The position numbers and the translations under genes were made by a program. Under the pieces are notes generated by a model. That model did not search any database. It was given only the letters and a program-made list of their open reading frames with translations, and was not told where the DNA came from. This document shows, one piece after another, positions 47,049-57,422 of a stretch of 64,000 nt of DNA. Source of the stretch: Mycobacteroides saopaulense. GTDB taxonomy: Bacteria > Actinomycetota > Actinomycetes > Mycobacteriales > Mycobacteriaceae. Positions within the stretch are counted from its first letter, which is position 1. Every line of letters begins with the position of its first letter. The stretch spans positions 1,860,001 through 1,924,000 of the forward strand of contig NZ_CP010271.1 in NCBI RefSeq assembly GCF_001456355.1. Direction: 5' to 3'.

Positions 47049-47998
47049 CCGAGCTGTCGAACAGGCTCACGCGACTGCTGAACATGGTTCCGTACTTCCA
47101 GGCCAATCCGGGTATCAGCGCCGCCGACGCCGCCGCGGACCTGGGTGTCACCACCAAACAGCTGATGGCTGACCTGAACCAGCTGTGGATGTGCGGTCTG
47201 CCCGGCTACGGTCCCGGCGATCTGATCGATCTGTCCTTCTCCGAGGAGAGCATCGAGGTCACCTTTTCCGCCGGTATCGACCGTCCGCTACGCCTCACTT
47301 CGCCGGAGGCGACGGCGCTGCTGGTCGCGTTGCGCGCACTGCTGGACATGCCCGGAACCGTCGATCCCGAGGCCGCGCGCAGTGCCATCGCCAAGATCGA
47401 AGAGGCCGCCGGGGCGGCTCCCGCCGACGCTGCGCCCGTGCCGGCGCCCGCCGTCGAATCAGAGGCGGTGAGCGCGGTGCGTTCGGCCGTACGCAACCGC
47501 AAGGCATTGCGCATCGAGTACTACTCGGCATCGCGCGATGCGTTGTCGGAGCGCGTGGTCGATCCCATCCGCATCGCGGTGGTGGGGGACCACAGCTATC
47601 TGGAGGCCTGGTGCCGCGCGTCCGAGGGCGTGCGGTTGTTCCGGTTCGACCGAATCGAACAGGCCGAGGTCCTCGATCAGCGCGCGGCGCCGCCCGCACC
47701 GGCCGTGCAGACGGCCACCGACACCGGTCTGTTCGAGGCCGATCCTTCGCTTCCGGCGGCGACGGTGCTCGTCGGCCCGAGTGCCTCCTGGGTGTTCGAC
47801 TACTTCCCGATGCGTCCGACCGGCACCCAGCATGCCGACGGATCGGTGGAGGCCGCGATGACCTACGCCTCCGAGGATTGGATGGCGCGTTTGATCCTGG
47901 GATTTGGTTCGGCGATCCGCGTGCTGGCGCCGGAGTCGTTGGCGCGACGCGTGCGCACCGACGCGGCGGCGGCGCTGGCGGCCTATCAGGCCAGCTGA
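47045..47998 (+). CDS. pafC: WYL-domain regulator PafC
   Basis: Partner of PafB (317 residues) with the same architecture: winged helix LSNRLTRLLNMVPYFQANPGISAADAAADLGVTTKQLMADLNQLWMCGLPGYGPGDLIDL, then a WYL domain (RKALRIEYYSASRDALSERVVDPIRIAVVGDHSYLEAWCRASEGVRLFRFDRI) and a C-terminal WCX extension. PafB and PafC together act as a single activator that responds to single-stranded DNA. Its genes lie directly upstream of tatA, as in M. tuberculosis. Confidence 0.95.
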   Translation: MTELSNRLTRLLNMVPYFQANPGISAADAAADLGVTTKQLMADLNQLWMCGLPGYGPGDLIDLSFSEESIEVTFSAGIDRPLRLTSPEATALLVALRALLDMPGTVDPEAARSAIAKIEEAAGAAPADAAPVPAPAVESEAVSAVRSAVRNRKALRIEYYSASRDALSERVVDPIRIAVVGDHSYLEAWCRASEGVRLFRFDRIEQAEVLDQRAAPPAPAVQTATDTGLFEADPSLPAATVLVGPSASWVFDYFPMRPTGTQHADGSVEAAMTYASEDWMARLILGFGSAIRVLAPESLARRVRTDAAAALAAYQAS

Positions 47999-48055
47999 CC
48001 GCAACCCGCCCTGGGGTAGCATTCAGGGCAGACATGACGTCAGGAGGTGACCACA

Positions 48056-48316
48056 TTGGGCGGTCTACAACCCATGCACTGGGTAATCGTTATCGTCGTA
48101 TTCGCGCTGCTCTTCGGAGCCAAGAAGCTGCCAGACCTCGCGCGTTCGCTGGGTAAGTCGCTGCGGATCTTCAAGTCGGAAGTCAAGGAACTGCAGAACG
48201 ACGGAAAGAGTGCGGATACCGCCGCGCAAGCCGTTGAGCAGCAGCAGGTGCCTCCCGCCGCCGCCGTGGAAGCTCCCCCCATCGAAACGACACCCGGTCA
48301 CAAGCCCGCTGTCTAG
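48056..48316 (+). CDS. tatA: Twin-arginine translocase subunit TatA
   Basis: Pore-forming subunit of the Tat system, which exports folded proteins. The 86-residue protein has one N-terminal membrane helix ([15 protein letters not shown]), the hinge [25 protein letters not shown] and an acidic, Pro-rich tail. The start is set at TTG 48056: the AGGAGG (48042-48047) is 8 bases upstream, and the protein then begins M-GGLQPMHW, like MGSLSPWHW of M. tuberculosis TatA. The nearby in-frame GTG at 48047 overlaps that ribosome site and cannot use it. A -10-like TAGCAT lies at 48017-48022. Confidence 0.93.
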   Translation: MGGLQPMHWVIVIVVFALLFGAKKLPDLARSLGKSLRIFKSEVKELQNDGKSADTAAQAVEQQQVPPAAAVEAPPIETTPGHKPAV

Positions 48317-48361
48317 CCGCGTTCGACCGCAGGATAGGCCGGCCGGACAGGTCATGCATTC

Positions 48362-49294
48362 ATGAACAAAATCGTCGGTGCTCTTCGGCTGCGCCGACAA
48401 CCCAAGAATCCCGACGGCACCATGTCGCTGGTGGAGCATCTGCAGGAGCTGCGGACGCGACTGCTGATCTCGGTGGCTGCCGTCCTGCTGACCACGATCA
48501 TCGGTTTCGTCTGGTACGAGCACGCCATGTTCGGGATCGAAAGCCTCGGTGAGTGGCTGCGCGAACCGTATTGCTCGCTGCCGGCCAGCGCGCGAGCCAA
48601 CCTCAGCGCCGACGGCGCCTGCCGGCTCTTGGCCACCGCGCCCTTCGAGCAGTTCATGCTGCGCCTCAAGGTGGGCCTGACCGCAGGCGTGGTGCTGGCC
48701 TGCCCCGTGTGGCTCTACCAAATCTGGCGGTTCATCACCCCCGGCCTGTACCGCAATGAACGCAGATTCGCGGTCATCTTCGTGACCGCGGCGGCGGTGC
48801 TCTTCGTCGCCGGTGCGCTGCTGGCCTACCTGGTGCTGGCCAAGGCCCTGCACTTCCTGTTGACCGTGGGTAGCGACGTTCAGGTCACCGGGCTCAAGGG
48901 TGACGAGTACTTCAGCTTCCTGATCAACCTGCTGCTGGTCTTCGGCGTCAGCTTCGAATTTCCGCTGCTGCTCGTCATGTTGAACTTCGTCGGGATCCTG
49001 TCCTACGACAAGCTCAAGAATTGGCGCCGCGGCATCATCTTCGGCCTGTTCGTGTTCGCCGCCTTCGCCACGCCGGGCTCCGATCCGTTCTCGATGACGG
49101 CACTGGGGCTCGCGCTGACGCTGCTGTTGGAGTTCGCGATCCAGGTCGCCCGCGTGCACGACAAACGCAAGGCCAAGCGCGAGGCCGCACAGCAACTCGA
49201 TGACGACGAGGCCTCGGCGCTCGACGCGCCCGAAGCCATTGCCGCGCCCGAACCGATCGGTCCCCCCGAGCGGTTTGACAACATGGGCAAGTGA
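48362..49294 (+). CDS. tatC: Twin-arginine translocase subunit TatC
   Basis: Six-helix receptor of the Tat translocase that recognises twin-arginine signal peptides (310 residues). Conserved features: [17 protein letters not shown] with the substrate-binding Glu, [59 protein letters not shown], and [21 protein letters not shown]. The acidic/Pro C-terminal tail is variable. The stop overlaps the helY GTG (GTGA), so the translocase and helicase share an mRNA. Confidence 0.96.
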   Translation: MNKIVGALRLRRQPKNPDGTMSLVEHLQELRTRLLISVAAVLLTTIIGFVWYEHAMFGIESLGEWLREPYCSLPASARANLSADGACRLLATAPFEQFMLRLKVGLTAGVVLACPVWLYQIWRFITPGLYRNERRFAVIFVTAAAVLFVAGALLAYLVLAKALHFLLTVGSDVQVTGLKGDEYFSFLINLLLVFGVSFEFPLLLVMLNFVGILSYDKLKNWRRGIIFGLFVFAAFATPGSDPFSMTALGLALTLLLEFAIQVARVHDKRKAKREAAQQLDDDEASALDAPEAIAAPEPIGPPERFDNMGK

Positions 49295-52032
49295 CCAGCA
49301 TCGGAACCGAGCTCAGCGCCTTCTCCCAAGGGCTGAGCTTCGCGCTCGATCCGTTCCAGGTGCGCGCATGCACCGCCCTGGAGAACGGCCACGGCGTGCT
49401 GGTCTGCGCGCCCACCGGCGCGGGTAAGACCATCGTCGGAGAATTCGCGGTGCACCTGGCGCTGGCGGCCGGGCGCAAGTGCTTCTACACCACCCCGATC
49501 AAGGCGTTGAGCAACCAGAAGTACAACGACCTGGTGTCGGTGTACGGGCCGGAGAAGGTCGGTCTGCTCACCGGCGACTCGTCGATCAATTCAGATGCTC
49601 CCGTGGTGGTGATGACCACCGAGGTGCTGCGCAACATGCTGTACGCGGATTCGCCGGCACTGCATGGTCTTTCGTATGTGGTGATGGATGAGGTGCACTT
49701 CCTCGCCGACCGGTTCCGCGGTGCGGTGTGGGAAGAAGTGATCCTGCACCTGCCCGAGGATGTCGCGCTGGCCAGCCTGTCGGCCACGGTGAGCAACGCC
49801 GAGGAATTCGGCGGTTGGATCAAGACGGTCCGCGGGGACACCACTGTGGTGGTCGACGAGACCAGACCGGTTCCGTTGTGGCAGCACGTCATAGTGGGCC
49901 GGCGGCTGTTCGACCTGTTCGATTACGACGGCAAGAAGACCGATGTCGACCCCGAACTCACCCGCTACATCGCCCAGCGTCGACAGGCCGATCGGTTCGC
50001 CGACTTCGACCGCCCACATCGTCGCGGGCCGCACCATCGGTCCCCGCAATCACGCCCCACCCTCTACCGACCGCCGTCGCGGCCGGAGGTCATCACCCGG
50101 CTCGACGAGGATGGCCTGCTCCCGGCGATCACCTTCATCTTCTCGCGGGCCGGATGTGATGGCGCTGTGGCGCAATGTCTTCGGTCCCGGTTGCGGTTGA
50201 CGACGGAGGAGGAACGGCGCGAGATCGTCGCGATCATCGACCGCCGCACCGAGGGACTGCCCGAGGCCGACCTGGATGTGCTCGGGTACTGGCAGTGGCG
50301 GGAAGGCCTGCTGCGCGGAATCGCCGCACACCATGCGGGCATGCTGCCGGTCTTCCGACACACCGTCGAGGAGTTGTTCACCAAGGGGTTGGTGAAGGCG
50401 GTATTCGCGACCGAGACACTGGCACTGGGAATCAACATGCCCGCGCGCACGGTGGTGCTGGAGCGGTTGGTCAAGTTCAACGGCGAGCAGCACGCCGCGC
50501 TGACCCCGGGGGAATACACCCAGCTGACCGGGCGGGCGGGCCGGCGCGGAATCGACGTCGAGGGGCACGCCGTCGTGCTGTGGACACCCGAGGTGGAGCC
50601 CAGCGAGATCGCGGGCCTGGCGTCCACACGCACCTTCCCGCTGCGCAGTTCCTTTGCGCCGTCGTACAACATGACGATCAATCTGGTGCACCGCATGGGC
50701 CCGGACCCCGCGCGTGAACTGCTGGAGCGATCCTTCGCGCAGTACCAGGCCGACCGCTCTGTCGTGGGATTGGTGCGCGGAATCGAACGCGGTCAGAGGA
50801 TGCTCGATGAGATCGCCAAAGAGACTGGCGGACATGATGGTTCCATCTTGCAGTACGTCCGGCTGCGCGCCAGTCTCTCCGAACGCGAGCGCGCGGCGGC
50901 CCGTGCCTCGCGGCTCGAACGCCGCGGCGCGGCCAATGATGCCCTGGCGGCGCTCAAGCGCGGTGATGTCATCGCCATCCCGCACGGAAGGCGCAACGGC
51001 GTGGCCGTGGTGCTGGAGCCCGCCAACGACGACGAAGATCCTCGTCCGCTGGTTCTGACCGAACATCGTTGGGCGGGAAGGATTTCCTCGGCAGACTATT
51101 CGGGAGGGGCGGAACCACTGGGATCCATCGCGCTGCCCAAACGCGTCGAGCATCGCCAGCCCAAGGTGCGGCGCGATGTGGCATCGGCGTTGCGATCGGC
51201 GCTCGACGAGGGCCGGGTGCGCAGGCCCCAACCCGCGAAGGGCCGCAAGGGTGCCGACGGATCGGATTTCGGGGTGGACGCCGAAGTCCAACGGCTGCGT
51301 CACGAAATCCGGGAGCATCCCGCCCATCACGGCGCCAACCGCGAGGAGCTGGCGCGCACCGGTGAACGCTATCTGCGCATCGAACGCGACAACGCTCAAC
51401 TGCAGAAGAAAGTGGCTGCCGCGACGAACTCGCTCGCGCGCACCTTCGACCGCATCCTGGCGCTGCTGGCCGAACGCGGATACGTCGAGAGCAGCGAAGA
51501 ACTGGGGATGAAGGTCACCGAAGACGGCATGCTGCTGGCCCGCATCTACAGCGAGAGTGATCTGCTGGTCGCCGAGTGCCTGCGGCGCGGGCTGTGGGCA
51601 GGCCTCAAGCCCGCTGAGCTGGCGGCGGTGGCATCGGCGGTGTTGTACGAGTCGCGCGGCGACACGGTATCGGTGACGGGCGAGGCCCCGACAGCCGCGT
51701 TGCGCGGGGCACTCGCCGAGACGCACCGGGCGCTGGCACGCCTGCGGCGCGACGAGCAGCAGCACCATCTGTCGCCGACCCGCGACATCGACGAGGGCTT
51801 CGTGGGGGCGGTCTACCGGTGGGCGACCACCGGAGATCTGGCAGCATCGTTGGAGGCGGCCGGCGATACCGGTACCGCGCTGCCCGCGGGCGATTTCGTG
51901 CGGTGGTGCCGACAAGTGGTGGATCTACTAGACCAGATTCACAAGGCGGCGCCGGATGCCGATGTGCGTTCGGCGGCAAAGGCCGCGGTGGCCGACGTGC
52001 GGCGTGGCGTCGTCGCCGTTGATGGCACATAA
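49291..52032 (+). CDS. helY: Ski2-like superfamily 2 helicase HelY
   Basis: ATP-dependent nucleic acid helicase (913 residues; M. tuberculosis HelY about 906). Walker [12 protein letters not shown], the Ski2-type [28 protein letters not shown] (DEVH box), SLSATVSN, and in RecA2 [19 protein letters not shown] and [12 protein letters not shown]. The C-terminal DSHCT domain covers about residues 700-905. A His/Arg/Pro-rich insert (about 235-262) between the two RecA domains is low complexity. Such helicases act on structured RNA, for example with the exosome or degradosome. Confidence 0.94.
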   Translation: MTSIGTELSAFSQGLSFALDPFQVRACTALENGHGVLVCAPTGAGKTIVGEFAVHLALAAGRKCFYTTPIKALSNQKYNDLVSVYGPEKVGLLTGDSSINSDAPVVVMTTEVLRNMLYADSPALHGLSYVVMDEVHFLADRFRGAVWEEVILHLPEDVALASLSATVSNAEEFGGWIKTVRGDTTVVVDETRPVPLWQHVIVGRRLFDLFDYDGKKTDVDPELTRYIAQRRQADRFADFDRPHRRGPHHRSPQSRPTLYRPPSRPEVITRLDEDGLLPAITFIFSRAGCDGAVAQCLRSRLRLTTEEERREIVAIIDRRTEGLPEADLDVLGYWQWREGLLRGIAAHHAGMLPVFRHTVEELFTKGLVKAVFATETLALGINMPARTVVLERLVKFNGEQHAALTPGEYTQLTGRAGRRGIDVEGHAVVLWTPEVEPSEIAGLASTRTFPLRSSFAPSYNMTINLVHRMGPDPARELLERSFAQYQADRSVVGLVRGIERGQRMLDEIAKETGGHDGSILQYVRLRASLSERERAAARASRLERRGAANDALAALKRGDVIAIPHGRRNGVAVVLEPANDDEDPRPLVLTEHRWAGRISSADYSGGAEPLGSIALPKRVEHRQPKVRRDVASALRSALDEGRVRRPQPAKGRKGADGSDFGVDAEVQRLRHEIREHPAHHGANREELARTGERYLRIERDNAQLQKKVAAATNSLARTFDRILALLAERGYVESSEELGMKVTEDGMLLARIYSESDLLVAECLRRGLWAGLKPAELAAVASAVLYESRGDTVSVTGEAPTAALRGALAETHRALARLRRDEQQHHLSPTRDIDEGFVGAVYRWATTGDLAASLEAAGDTGTALPAGDFVRWCRQVVDLLDQIHKAAPDADVRSAAKAAVADVRRGVVAVDGT

Positions 52033-52111
52033 GGTCGAGCAAACGCTAAGGTGGAGCGTCAGCACGCTCTTACACACCGGTAAGTAACAATGTCGCGACA
52101 CGGGAGGAACG

Positions 52112-52819
52112 ATGAGCGGTCCACAGGGAACCGAACCTGGCGGACAGTGGGCGCCGCAACCTGGGCAAGGCCAAGAGCCCTGGCAGACACCGCAATCCTC
52201 AGATCCGGCGCAGCAGGGTGAGCAGGGGTGGCAGCAGCCCGCCTACGGTCAGGGACAGCAGTACCCGCAATACCAGCAGCCGGGTTTCCCGGCCGGTGGC
52301 TTTGGGGATCCGAGCCAGTTCGGTCAGCAGCCCGCCCAGCCGGGATTCGGCGAGCCGAGCCAGTTCGGTCAGCCGGGTGCCTACGGCCAGCCGGGACAGT
52401 ACGGGCAGCAGGGCGCATACCCCGGCCAGTACGGGCAGCAGGGGCAGCCGTTCCCCCAGTTCGGCGCCGGCAAGCCGCAGCGGTCCACCAAGACCATCGC
52501 GATCATCGGCGGTATCGCCGCGGCCACGCTGATCCTGCTCGTGGTGCTGATCACCGCTTTCTTGGCTCCCGGTTGGGCCATGACCACCACCCTGGACGTC
52601 AACAAGGCCCAAGAGGGCGTGACCAAGGTTCTGACCGACGAGACCAACGGGTACGGCGCCAAGAACGTCAAGGACGTCAAGTGCAATGACGGCAACAACC
52701 CCGAGGTGAAGAAGGGCGCCACCTTCACCTGCGATGTCAGCATCGACGGCACCAAGCGTCAGGTCACCGTGACGTTCCAGAACGACAAGGGCACCTACGA
52801 GGTGGGCCGCCCCAAGTAA
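52112..52819 (+). CDS. DUF4333 membrane protein with Gln/Gly/Pro-rich N-terminus
   Basis: The 235-residue protein (like Rv2091c, next to helY in M. tuberculosis) has a long cytosolic N-terminus rich in Gln, Gly, Pro and Tyr with imperfect repeats of the type QYGQQG and PSQFGQ (about residues 40-115), one membrane helix ([25 protein letters not shown]) and an external DUF4333 domain with two cysteines ([18 protein letters not shown]) that probably form a disulphide. GGGAGGAACG precedes the ATG. Function unknown; the tail could drive self-association. A strong terminator follows. Confidence 0.85.
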   Translation: MSGPQGTEPGGQWAPQPGQGQEPWQTPQSSDPAQQGEQGWQQPAYGQGQQYPQYQQPGFPAGGFGDPSQFGQQPAQPGFGEPSQFGQPGAYGQPGQYGQQGAYPGQYGQQGQPFPQFGAGKPQRSTKTIAIIGGIAAATLILLVVLITAFLAPGWAMTTTLDVNKAQEGVTKVLTDETNGYGAKNVKDVKCNDGNNPEVKKGATFTCDVSIDGTKRQVTVTFQNDKGTYEVGRPK

Positions 52820-52831
52820 TCCGCCTTTTCG

Positions 52832-52868
52832 AAAACCCCGAGTGTGCAGATCCACACTCGGGGTTTTT
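52832..52868. terminator. Bidirectional intrinsic terminator
   Basis: AAAACCCCGAGTGTG (52832-52846) pairs perfectly with CACACTCGGGGTTTT (52853-52867) around CAGATC; a T-run ends one strand and the complementary A-run gives a T-run on the other. It serves both the DUF4333 gene and the convergent exonuclease gene. Confidence 0.92.
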
Positions 52869-52872
52869 GTCG

Positions 52873-53841
52873 TCAGGGGAGCCCGTCGAGTGCCTTCTGC
52901 AGCCGGTTGATCGCCGACCCGATGCCCAACTCGACGCCCAGTGCGGCCACGCGCTGCGGATCGCGCGCCGTCAGTGGCAGCGCATCGCTGGCCCGATCGA
53001 TTGTCACCGGCGCATCCACCGCCACCCGTACCACGGGTTCGGCGGCGCCGATGTAGTCCGTCGCGGCCTGTAACTTGGCGCGAACCGCTTTGGCCAGTCC
53101 GGATTTCGGATCATCAGCCGCCGTAAGGATGCCTGCCAGCGAGCCGTACTCGGCAAGAAGCCTGGCGGCGGTCTTCTCGCCCACACCCGCGACGCCGGGC
53201 AGGCCGTCGGACGGATCGCCGCGCAGCAAGGCCAGCTCCGCGTACGCCGCACCGGCTCGAGCGGCGGGCAAGCCGTACTGTTCGGCCACCTCGGTGGGGC
53301 CGAACAGCGTGGCCTTGGCGAATCCGCGACCCATGTAGAAGACCCGGACCGGCACCGGGGCCTCGGTGACGACCTGCAGCAGGTCACGATCGCCGCTGAC
53401 GACGACGACAGGGTCACGACGTTCGGCCGCCGCCAGGGTGCCCAGTACGTCGTCGGCCTCGAAGCCCGGCGCGCCGGCAGACGCGATTCCAAACGCATCC
53501 AGCATGGCGGCGATCATGTCGACCTGGGGTGTCAGCTCATCGGGTACCTCCTCGACATCGACGGAAGCCGGCACCTCTTCCGCAACTCGATGCGCCTTGT
53601 ACGACGGAATGGCCGCCACCCGCCATTGCGGGCGCCAGTCCAGGTCCAGACACACCACAAGCCGATGCGGCCGATGCAAGGTGATGAGCTGCGAGATGGT
53701 GTCCAGGAAGCCGCGGACGGCGTTCACCGGCCTGCCATCGGGTGCCTTGATGGAGTCGGGCACTCCGAAGTAGGAGCGGAACCAGAGGCTGGCGCCATCG
53801 AGGAGCAGGACGGGGCGTGCTTGGGCGGGGTCTTCGGACAC
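52873..53841 (-). CDS. Stand-alone 5'-3' exonuclease (Pol I N-terminal-like)
   Basis: FEN-like nuclease (322 residues, homologue of Rv2090) that resembles the 5'-3' exonuclease domain of DNA polymerase I without the polymerase. Metal site residues lie in [43 protein letters not shown] and [12 protein letters not shown]; the helix-hairpin-helix is [28 protein letters not shown]. It probably processes flaps or primers. On the minus strand TAGGTT is followed by 7 bases and the GTG at 53841, so the mRNA is likely leaderless; no ribosome site is seen. Confidence 0.9.
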   Translation of the reverse strand: MSEDPAQARPVLLLDGASLWFRSYFGVPDSIKAPDGRPVNAVRGFLDTISQLITLHRPHRLVVCLDLDWRPQWRVAAIPSYKAHRVAEEVPASVDVEEVPDELTPQVDMIAAMLDAFGIASAGAPGFEADDVLGTLAAAERRDPVVVVSGDRDLLQVVTEAPVPVRVFYMGRGFAKATLFGPTEVAEQYGLPAARAGAAYAELALLRGDPSDGLPGVAGVGEKTAARLLAEYGSLAGILTAADDPKSGLAKAVRAKLQAATDYIGAAEPVVRVAVDAPVTIDRASDALPLTARDPQRVAALGVELGIGSAINRLQKALDGLP

Positions 53842-53877
53842 GGCACCCAACCTATGCCAGATAGCCTGGACCGTATG
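53839..53877. promoter_or_regulatory. Divergent pair of leaderless promoters (exonuclease / pepE)
   Basis: In a 33-base intergenic region, plus-strand TAGCCT (53862-53867) is 7 bases before the pepE ATG (53875), and minus-strand TAGGTT (53854-53849) is 7 bases before the exonuclease GTG (53841). Each -35 region would fall within or beyond the other's -10, so the two promoters overlap. Confidence 0.5.
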
Positions 53878-54999
53878 GCAGCCCAGCGTTTCGAATCCGA
53901 TGTGTACGCCGATCGCCTGCGACGTGCCGCCCGAGAGGCCGCGGCGGCCGGGGTGGCCGGGTTGGTGATCACACCCGGATACGACCTGAGATACCTCACC
54001 GGTTCGCGCGCGGAGACATTCGAGCGGCTCACCGCGTTGGTGGTGCCCGCCTCCGGCGCGCCGACCGTGATCACTCCGAGGATGGAGCTTGCGGCGCTGA
54101 AAGATTCGGCGATCGGCGACCTCGACATCCCGGTCAGCGATTGGGTCGACGGTGAGAACCCCTACGAGCTGGTACGCACGGCGTTGGGGACGACGGGAAC
54201 GGTGGCGGTCACCGAGTCGATGCCCGCGCTGCACCTACTCCCGTTGGCGGAACTGATCGGGACAGTGCCCGTGCTGGCCACCGGAGTGCTGCGCAGGCTG
54301 CGCATGGTCAAGGACGCCTCCGAGATCGACGCACTGCGCAAGGCCGGGGCTGCCATCGACCGAGTGCACGCACTGGTTCCCGAGCTGCTGGTGCCGGGAC
54401 GTACGGAGGCTCAGGTGTCCGCGGATATCGCTGAAGCGATTGTGGCCGAAGGCCATTCGGCGGTGGCCTTCATCATCGTCGGTTCCGGACCACACGGGGC
54501 CGACCCGCATCATGAGTGCTCGGATCGGGAGCTGCAGGTGGGGGACATTGTGGTGGTCGATATCGGCGGTAGCTACGAGCCGGGCTACAACTCCGACTGC
54601 ACCCGTACCTACAGCATCGGCGACCCAGACCCCGATGTGGCGCAACGGATCTCGATCCTGGAGCAGGCTCAGCAGGCTGCGGTTCAGGCGGCCCGCCCCG
54701 GGGTGACCGCCGAATCCGTGGACGCCGCCGCGCGCCGTGTCCTGACCGAAGCCGGCATGGGCGAGGCGTTCGTGCACCGCACCGGGCACGGCATCGGGCT
54801 GTCGGTACACGAGGAGCCGTACATCGTGGAGGGCAACGATCTGATCCTGGAGCCGGGAATGGCCTTCAGCATCGAGCCCGGTGTGTATTTCCCGGGGCAG
54901 TGGGGCGCTCGGATCGAGGACATCGTCGTCGTCACCGAAAATGGTTGCGAATCGGTGAATTCGCGGCCACACGGCCTGACGGTTGTGCCTACTCGCTAG
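53875..54999 (+). CDS. pepE: Xaa-Pro dipeptidase PepE
   Basis: M24 metallopeptidase (374 residues; M. tuberculosis PepE 375) that splits dipeptides with C-terminal proline. The N-terminal creatinase-like domain is followed by the pita-bread fold with metal ligands in [21 protein letters not shown] (two Asp), [15 protein letters not shown] (His), [12 protein letters not shown] and [10 protein letters not shown] (two Glu). ATG 53875 is favoured over the in-frame ATG 7 codons upstream because it fits the -10 spacing and the family N-terminus. The 3' end overlaps the opposite-strand reductase by 11 bases. Confidence 0.93.
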   Translation: MAAQRFESDVYADRLRRAAREAAAAGVAGLVITPGYDLRYLTGSRAETFERLTALVVPASGAPTVITPRMELAALKDSAIGDLDIPVSDWVDGENPYELVRTALGTTGTVAVTESMPALHLLPLAELIGTVPVLATGVLRRLRMVKDASEIDALRKAGAAIDRVHALVPELLVPGRTEAQVSADIAEAIVAEGHSAVAFIIVGSGPHGADPHHECSDRELQVGDIVVVDIGGSYEPGYNSDCTRTYSIGDPDPDVAQRISILEQAQQAAVQAARPGVTAESVDAAARRVLTEAGMGEAFVHRTGHGIGLSVHEEPYIVEGNDLILEPGMAFSIEPGVYFPGQWGARIEDIVVVTENGCESVNSRPHGLTVVPTR

Positions 55000-55414
55000 G
55001 AGTGTCGCCCCGGTTCAGCAGATCCGAGGAACCGAGCACCCGCTCGATCTTGACCTCGATGACCACGCGCTGAGGGTTGACGCGCGGGGTGCGGTAGCGC
55101 TGCGCGTAGCGCAACTCGGCATCGCGGACGGCTTCCTTGTCGGTGACAACCGTGGCTGAGCCCTCCAGTGAGAGCCAGCGTGCCCCGTCCACCTGACTCA
55201 GCACCGCGAGACCGCCGCGCTCGGCGTTGACGGCCTTCTGCGATCCACCGGTGGTGATCACCCGCGCGATATGCGTTGCGGGATCGAAGGTGAATCCGAC
55301 GGCCACCACATGCGGGCTGTTGTCCTGCCGCAGGGTGGTGAGCATCGCCAGATGGCGCTCGGAGAGGAACGCCAGCGCATCGTCGGTAAGTCGGGTCGTA
55401 GGGGTGTTCGGCAT
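54989..55414 (-). CDS. F420-dependent biliverdin reductase-like protein
   Basis: Split-barrel PPOX-type flavin/deazaflavin oxidoreductase (141 residues), very close to Rv2074, which was shown to use reduced F420 to convert biliverdin to bilirubin. Characteristic segments are [67 protein letters not shown] and [23 protein letters not shown] role in heme-derived antioxidant metabolism is inferred. The ATG at 55414 lies 8 bases after a TAGCGT hexamer, again compatible with a leaderless message. Confidence 0.88.
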   Translation of the reverse strand: MPNTPTTRLTDDALAFLSERHLAMLTTLRQDNSPHVVAVGFTFDPATHIARVITTGGSQKAVNAERGGLAVLSQVDGARWLSLEGSATVVTDKEAVRDAELRYAQRYRTPRVNPQRVVIEVKIERVLGSSDLLNRGDTPSE

Positions 55415-55449
55415 CGGCTCTCACGCTAGCGCAGGACATAATCGCTGAC

Positions 55450-56241
55450 GTGACCGACACGGTGCGACACTCCGGCAAGCTTGGGGATGAACCGCTTGCG
55501 GGAAGACCGTCGACGGTGGTGATTTTCGGTGGCCGTAGCGAAATCGGGGTGGAGGTAGCCACCCGACTGGCGCCAGGAAACACGGTGGTCCTGGCCGCGC
55601 GTCGGGCGGAGGACCTGCGTGAGGAGGAACAGCGGGTTCTCGATGCGGGCGCGATCGGCGTCGATCGCGTCGAGTTCGACGCGGCCCAGCTCGACAGTCA
55701 TGAGTCGGTGCTGGCCTCCGTCATCGAGCGACACGGAGCCATCGACGTGGCGGTCGTCGCATTCGGGCTGTTGGGTGATCAGGCGCGGGCGGAGACCGAT
55801 GCAGAGCATGCCGCCGCGATTGTGCATATCGACTACGTGGCGCAGATCGCGTTGCTGACCAGTCTGGCCGTGCGCATGCGCGGTGCCGGTCGCGGTGCTC
55901 TGGTGGTCTTCTCGTCGATCGCCGGATGGCGGGTGCGGCGGGCCAACTATGTGTACGGGTCGGCCAAGGCGGGGTTGGACGGTTTCGCGAACGGCCTCGC
56001 CGACGCGCTGCACGGATCCGGGGTCCGCTTGCTGATCGTTCGTCCGGGCTTCGTGATCGGCCGGATGGCGGCGGGTATGTCACCAGCCCCCTTGGCCAGC
56101 ACCCCGCCCCAGGTGGCGCAGGCGACGGTGCGGGCGCTGCGTGGCGGAAAACGCACGGTGTGGGTTCCCGGGACGCTGGGCGCGCTCGCCTTCTTGATGC
56201 GGTGGGTACCGTCGTCGGTATGGCGCAGGATGCCGCGATGA
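55450..56241 (+). CDS. Short-chain dehydrogenase/reductase
   Basis: Classical SDR (263 residues; homologue of Rv2073c, next to cobL in M. tuberculosis). The cofactor loop is VVIFGGRSEIGVEVATRL, unusual in having GGRSEIG instead of TGxxxGIG, as in DprE2-like reductases; the active site Ser is in VVFSSIAG and Tyr-Lys in YVYGSAKAGLDGF. The C-terminal helix (LGALAFLMRWVPSSVWRRMPR) is hydrophobic and may touch the membrane. CATAAT lies 7 bases before the GTG (55450), indicating a leaderless start. The stop overlaps cobL (ATGA), which links it to cobalamin genes; the substrate is unknown. Confidence 0.85.
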   Translation: MTDTVRHSGKLGDEPLAGRPSTVVIFGGRSEIGVEVATRLAPGNTVVLAARRAEDLREEEQRVLDAGAIGVDRVEFDAAQLDSHESVLASVIERHGAIDVAVVAFGLLGDQARAETDAEHAAAIVHIDYVAQIALLTSLAVRMRGAGRGALVVFSSIAGWRVRRANYVYGSAKAGLDGFANGLADALHGSGVRLLIVRPGFVIGRMAAGMSPAPLASTPPQVAQATVRALRGGKRTVWVPGTLGALAFLMRWVPSSVWRRMPR

Positions 56242-57422
56242 TTACCGTGGTCGGAATCGGTGCCGACGGCGTCGACGGGCTGTCGGTGCGATCTCGCCGT
56301 GAATTGCAACGCGCCTCAGTCATTTTCGGCTCGCTGCGCCAGCTCGAACTGCTGGCGCAGGAATCTCTGGTTGCCGAATGCCGGGTGTGGCCCTCGCCGC
56401 TGCTGCCCGCGTTGCCCACCATGTTCGACGGACTCGGCGACGTGCACGTACTCGCCAGCGGCGACCCCATGCTGCACGGTATCGGCACCACGCTGACCCG
56501 ACTGTTCGGTGTGCAGCGGGTTCAGGTTCTCCCACATGTTTCCAGCGTGTCGCTGGCCTGTGCCCGAATGGGTTGGGCGGTGAACGATGTCGAGATCATC
56601 AGCCTGGTGAACGCGCCCGCCAAATCGGCCCGCAGGTACGGCGGGCGTGCGGTGGTGCTGAGTCGCAATGCCGATACCCCGGCGGAGCTGGCACGCACCC
56701 TGACCGCCTCTGCGCTGGGCGCCTCGCGATTGACGGTGTGGGAGCAGCTGGGTGGTGCGGCAGAACGTTCGTTCGGCGGCGTCGCCGGCGACTGGAACCA
56801 TGTTCCCGGTGATGCGTTGAATGTCATTGCCGTCGAGTATGTTCCGGCTCAGGAGGTTGCGATCCTGCCCTTGGTCGCGGGGCTGCCCGAGAGCGTGTTC
56901 GAGCACGACGGTCAGATCACCAAGCGTGAGATCCGGGCGGTCACCCTGGCGTCATTGGCGCCGCGGCCCGGACAGCGGCTCTGGGACGTCGGCGCGGGAT
57001 CCGGCAGCATCGCGGTCGAATGGTCCCGCAGCGGCGCCGGCTGTAGCGCCTCGGCCTTCGAGATCGACCCGTCACGGCGGGTCGCCATCGCGGCCAACGC
57101 GACGAAGTTCGGTGTCGATGTCGAGGTTCTCGATTCGGCTCCACAGGATTTCGAGCGGGCCACGGCGCCGGATGTGATCTTCGTCGGCGGCGGCGTGACT
57201 CAGCCCGGCCTGCTTGAGGCATGTTGGGAGCGGCTGCCGGGCGGCGGCCGGATGGTCGTCAACGCGGTGACGGCGGAATCCGAAGCGCTTCTTGTCCAAT
57301 GGTATTCCCGACACGGGGGAGAGCTGCGCAGGTATCGCGTCGAGGATGCCTCCCCGCTGGGAGACTTCACCAGCTGGAGATCCCGGCTACCCGTCGTCCA
57401 ATGGAGCGCCGACAAGCCATGA
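56238..57422 (+). CDS. cobL: Precorrin-6Y C5,15-methyltransferase (decarboxylating)
   Basis: Bifunctional enzyme of aerobic cobalamin synthesis (394 residues). The N-terminal CobE-like tetrapyrrole methylase half begins MITVVGIGADGVDGL and has VLASGDPMLHGIG; the C-terminal CbiT-like half has motif I LWDVGAGSGSIAVEWS and DVIFVGGG. It methylates C5 and C15 and removes the acetate carboxyl at C12. ATG 56238 overlaps the SDR stop; an in-frame ATG 6 codons upstream is an alternative. It is followed by cobM with a 4-base overlap. Confidence 0.95.
   Translation: MITVVGIGADGVDGLSVRSRRELQRASVIFGSLRQLELLAQESLVAECRVWPSPLLPALPTMFDGLGDVHVLASGDPMLHGIGTTLTRLFGVQRVQVLPHVSSVSLACARMGWAVNDVEIISLVNAPAKSARRYGGRAVVLSRNADTPAELARTLTASALGASRLTVWEQLGGAAERSFGGVAGDWNHVPGDALNVIAVEYVPAQEVAILPLVAGLPESVFEHDGQITKREIRAVTLASLAPRPGQRLWDVGAGSGSIAVEWSRSGAGCSASAFEIDPSRRVAIAANATKFGVDVEVLDSAPQDFERATAPDVIFVGGGVTQPGLLEACWERLPGGGRMVVNAVTAESEALLVQWYSRHGGELRRYRVEDASPLGDFTSWRSRLPVVQWSADKP

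Noticed and set aside
50000-50080. Possible frameshift in helY at the His/Arg/Pro-rich insert
   Set aside because: The frame stays open and conserved motifs continue in the same frame on both sides; M. tuberculosis HelY also has a variable insert here.
52200-52460. Tandem repeat array
   Set aside because: The CAG/GGC-rich repetition encodes the Gln/Gly/Pro-rich N-terminus of the DUF4333 protein and is imperfect; it is coding low complexity, not a separate repeat element.
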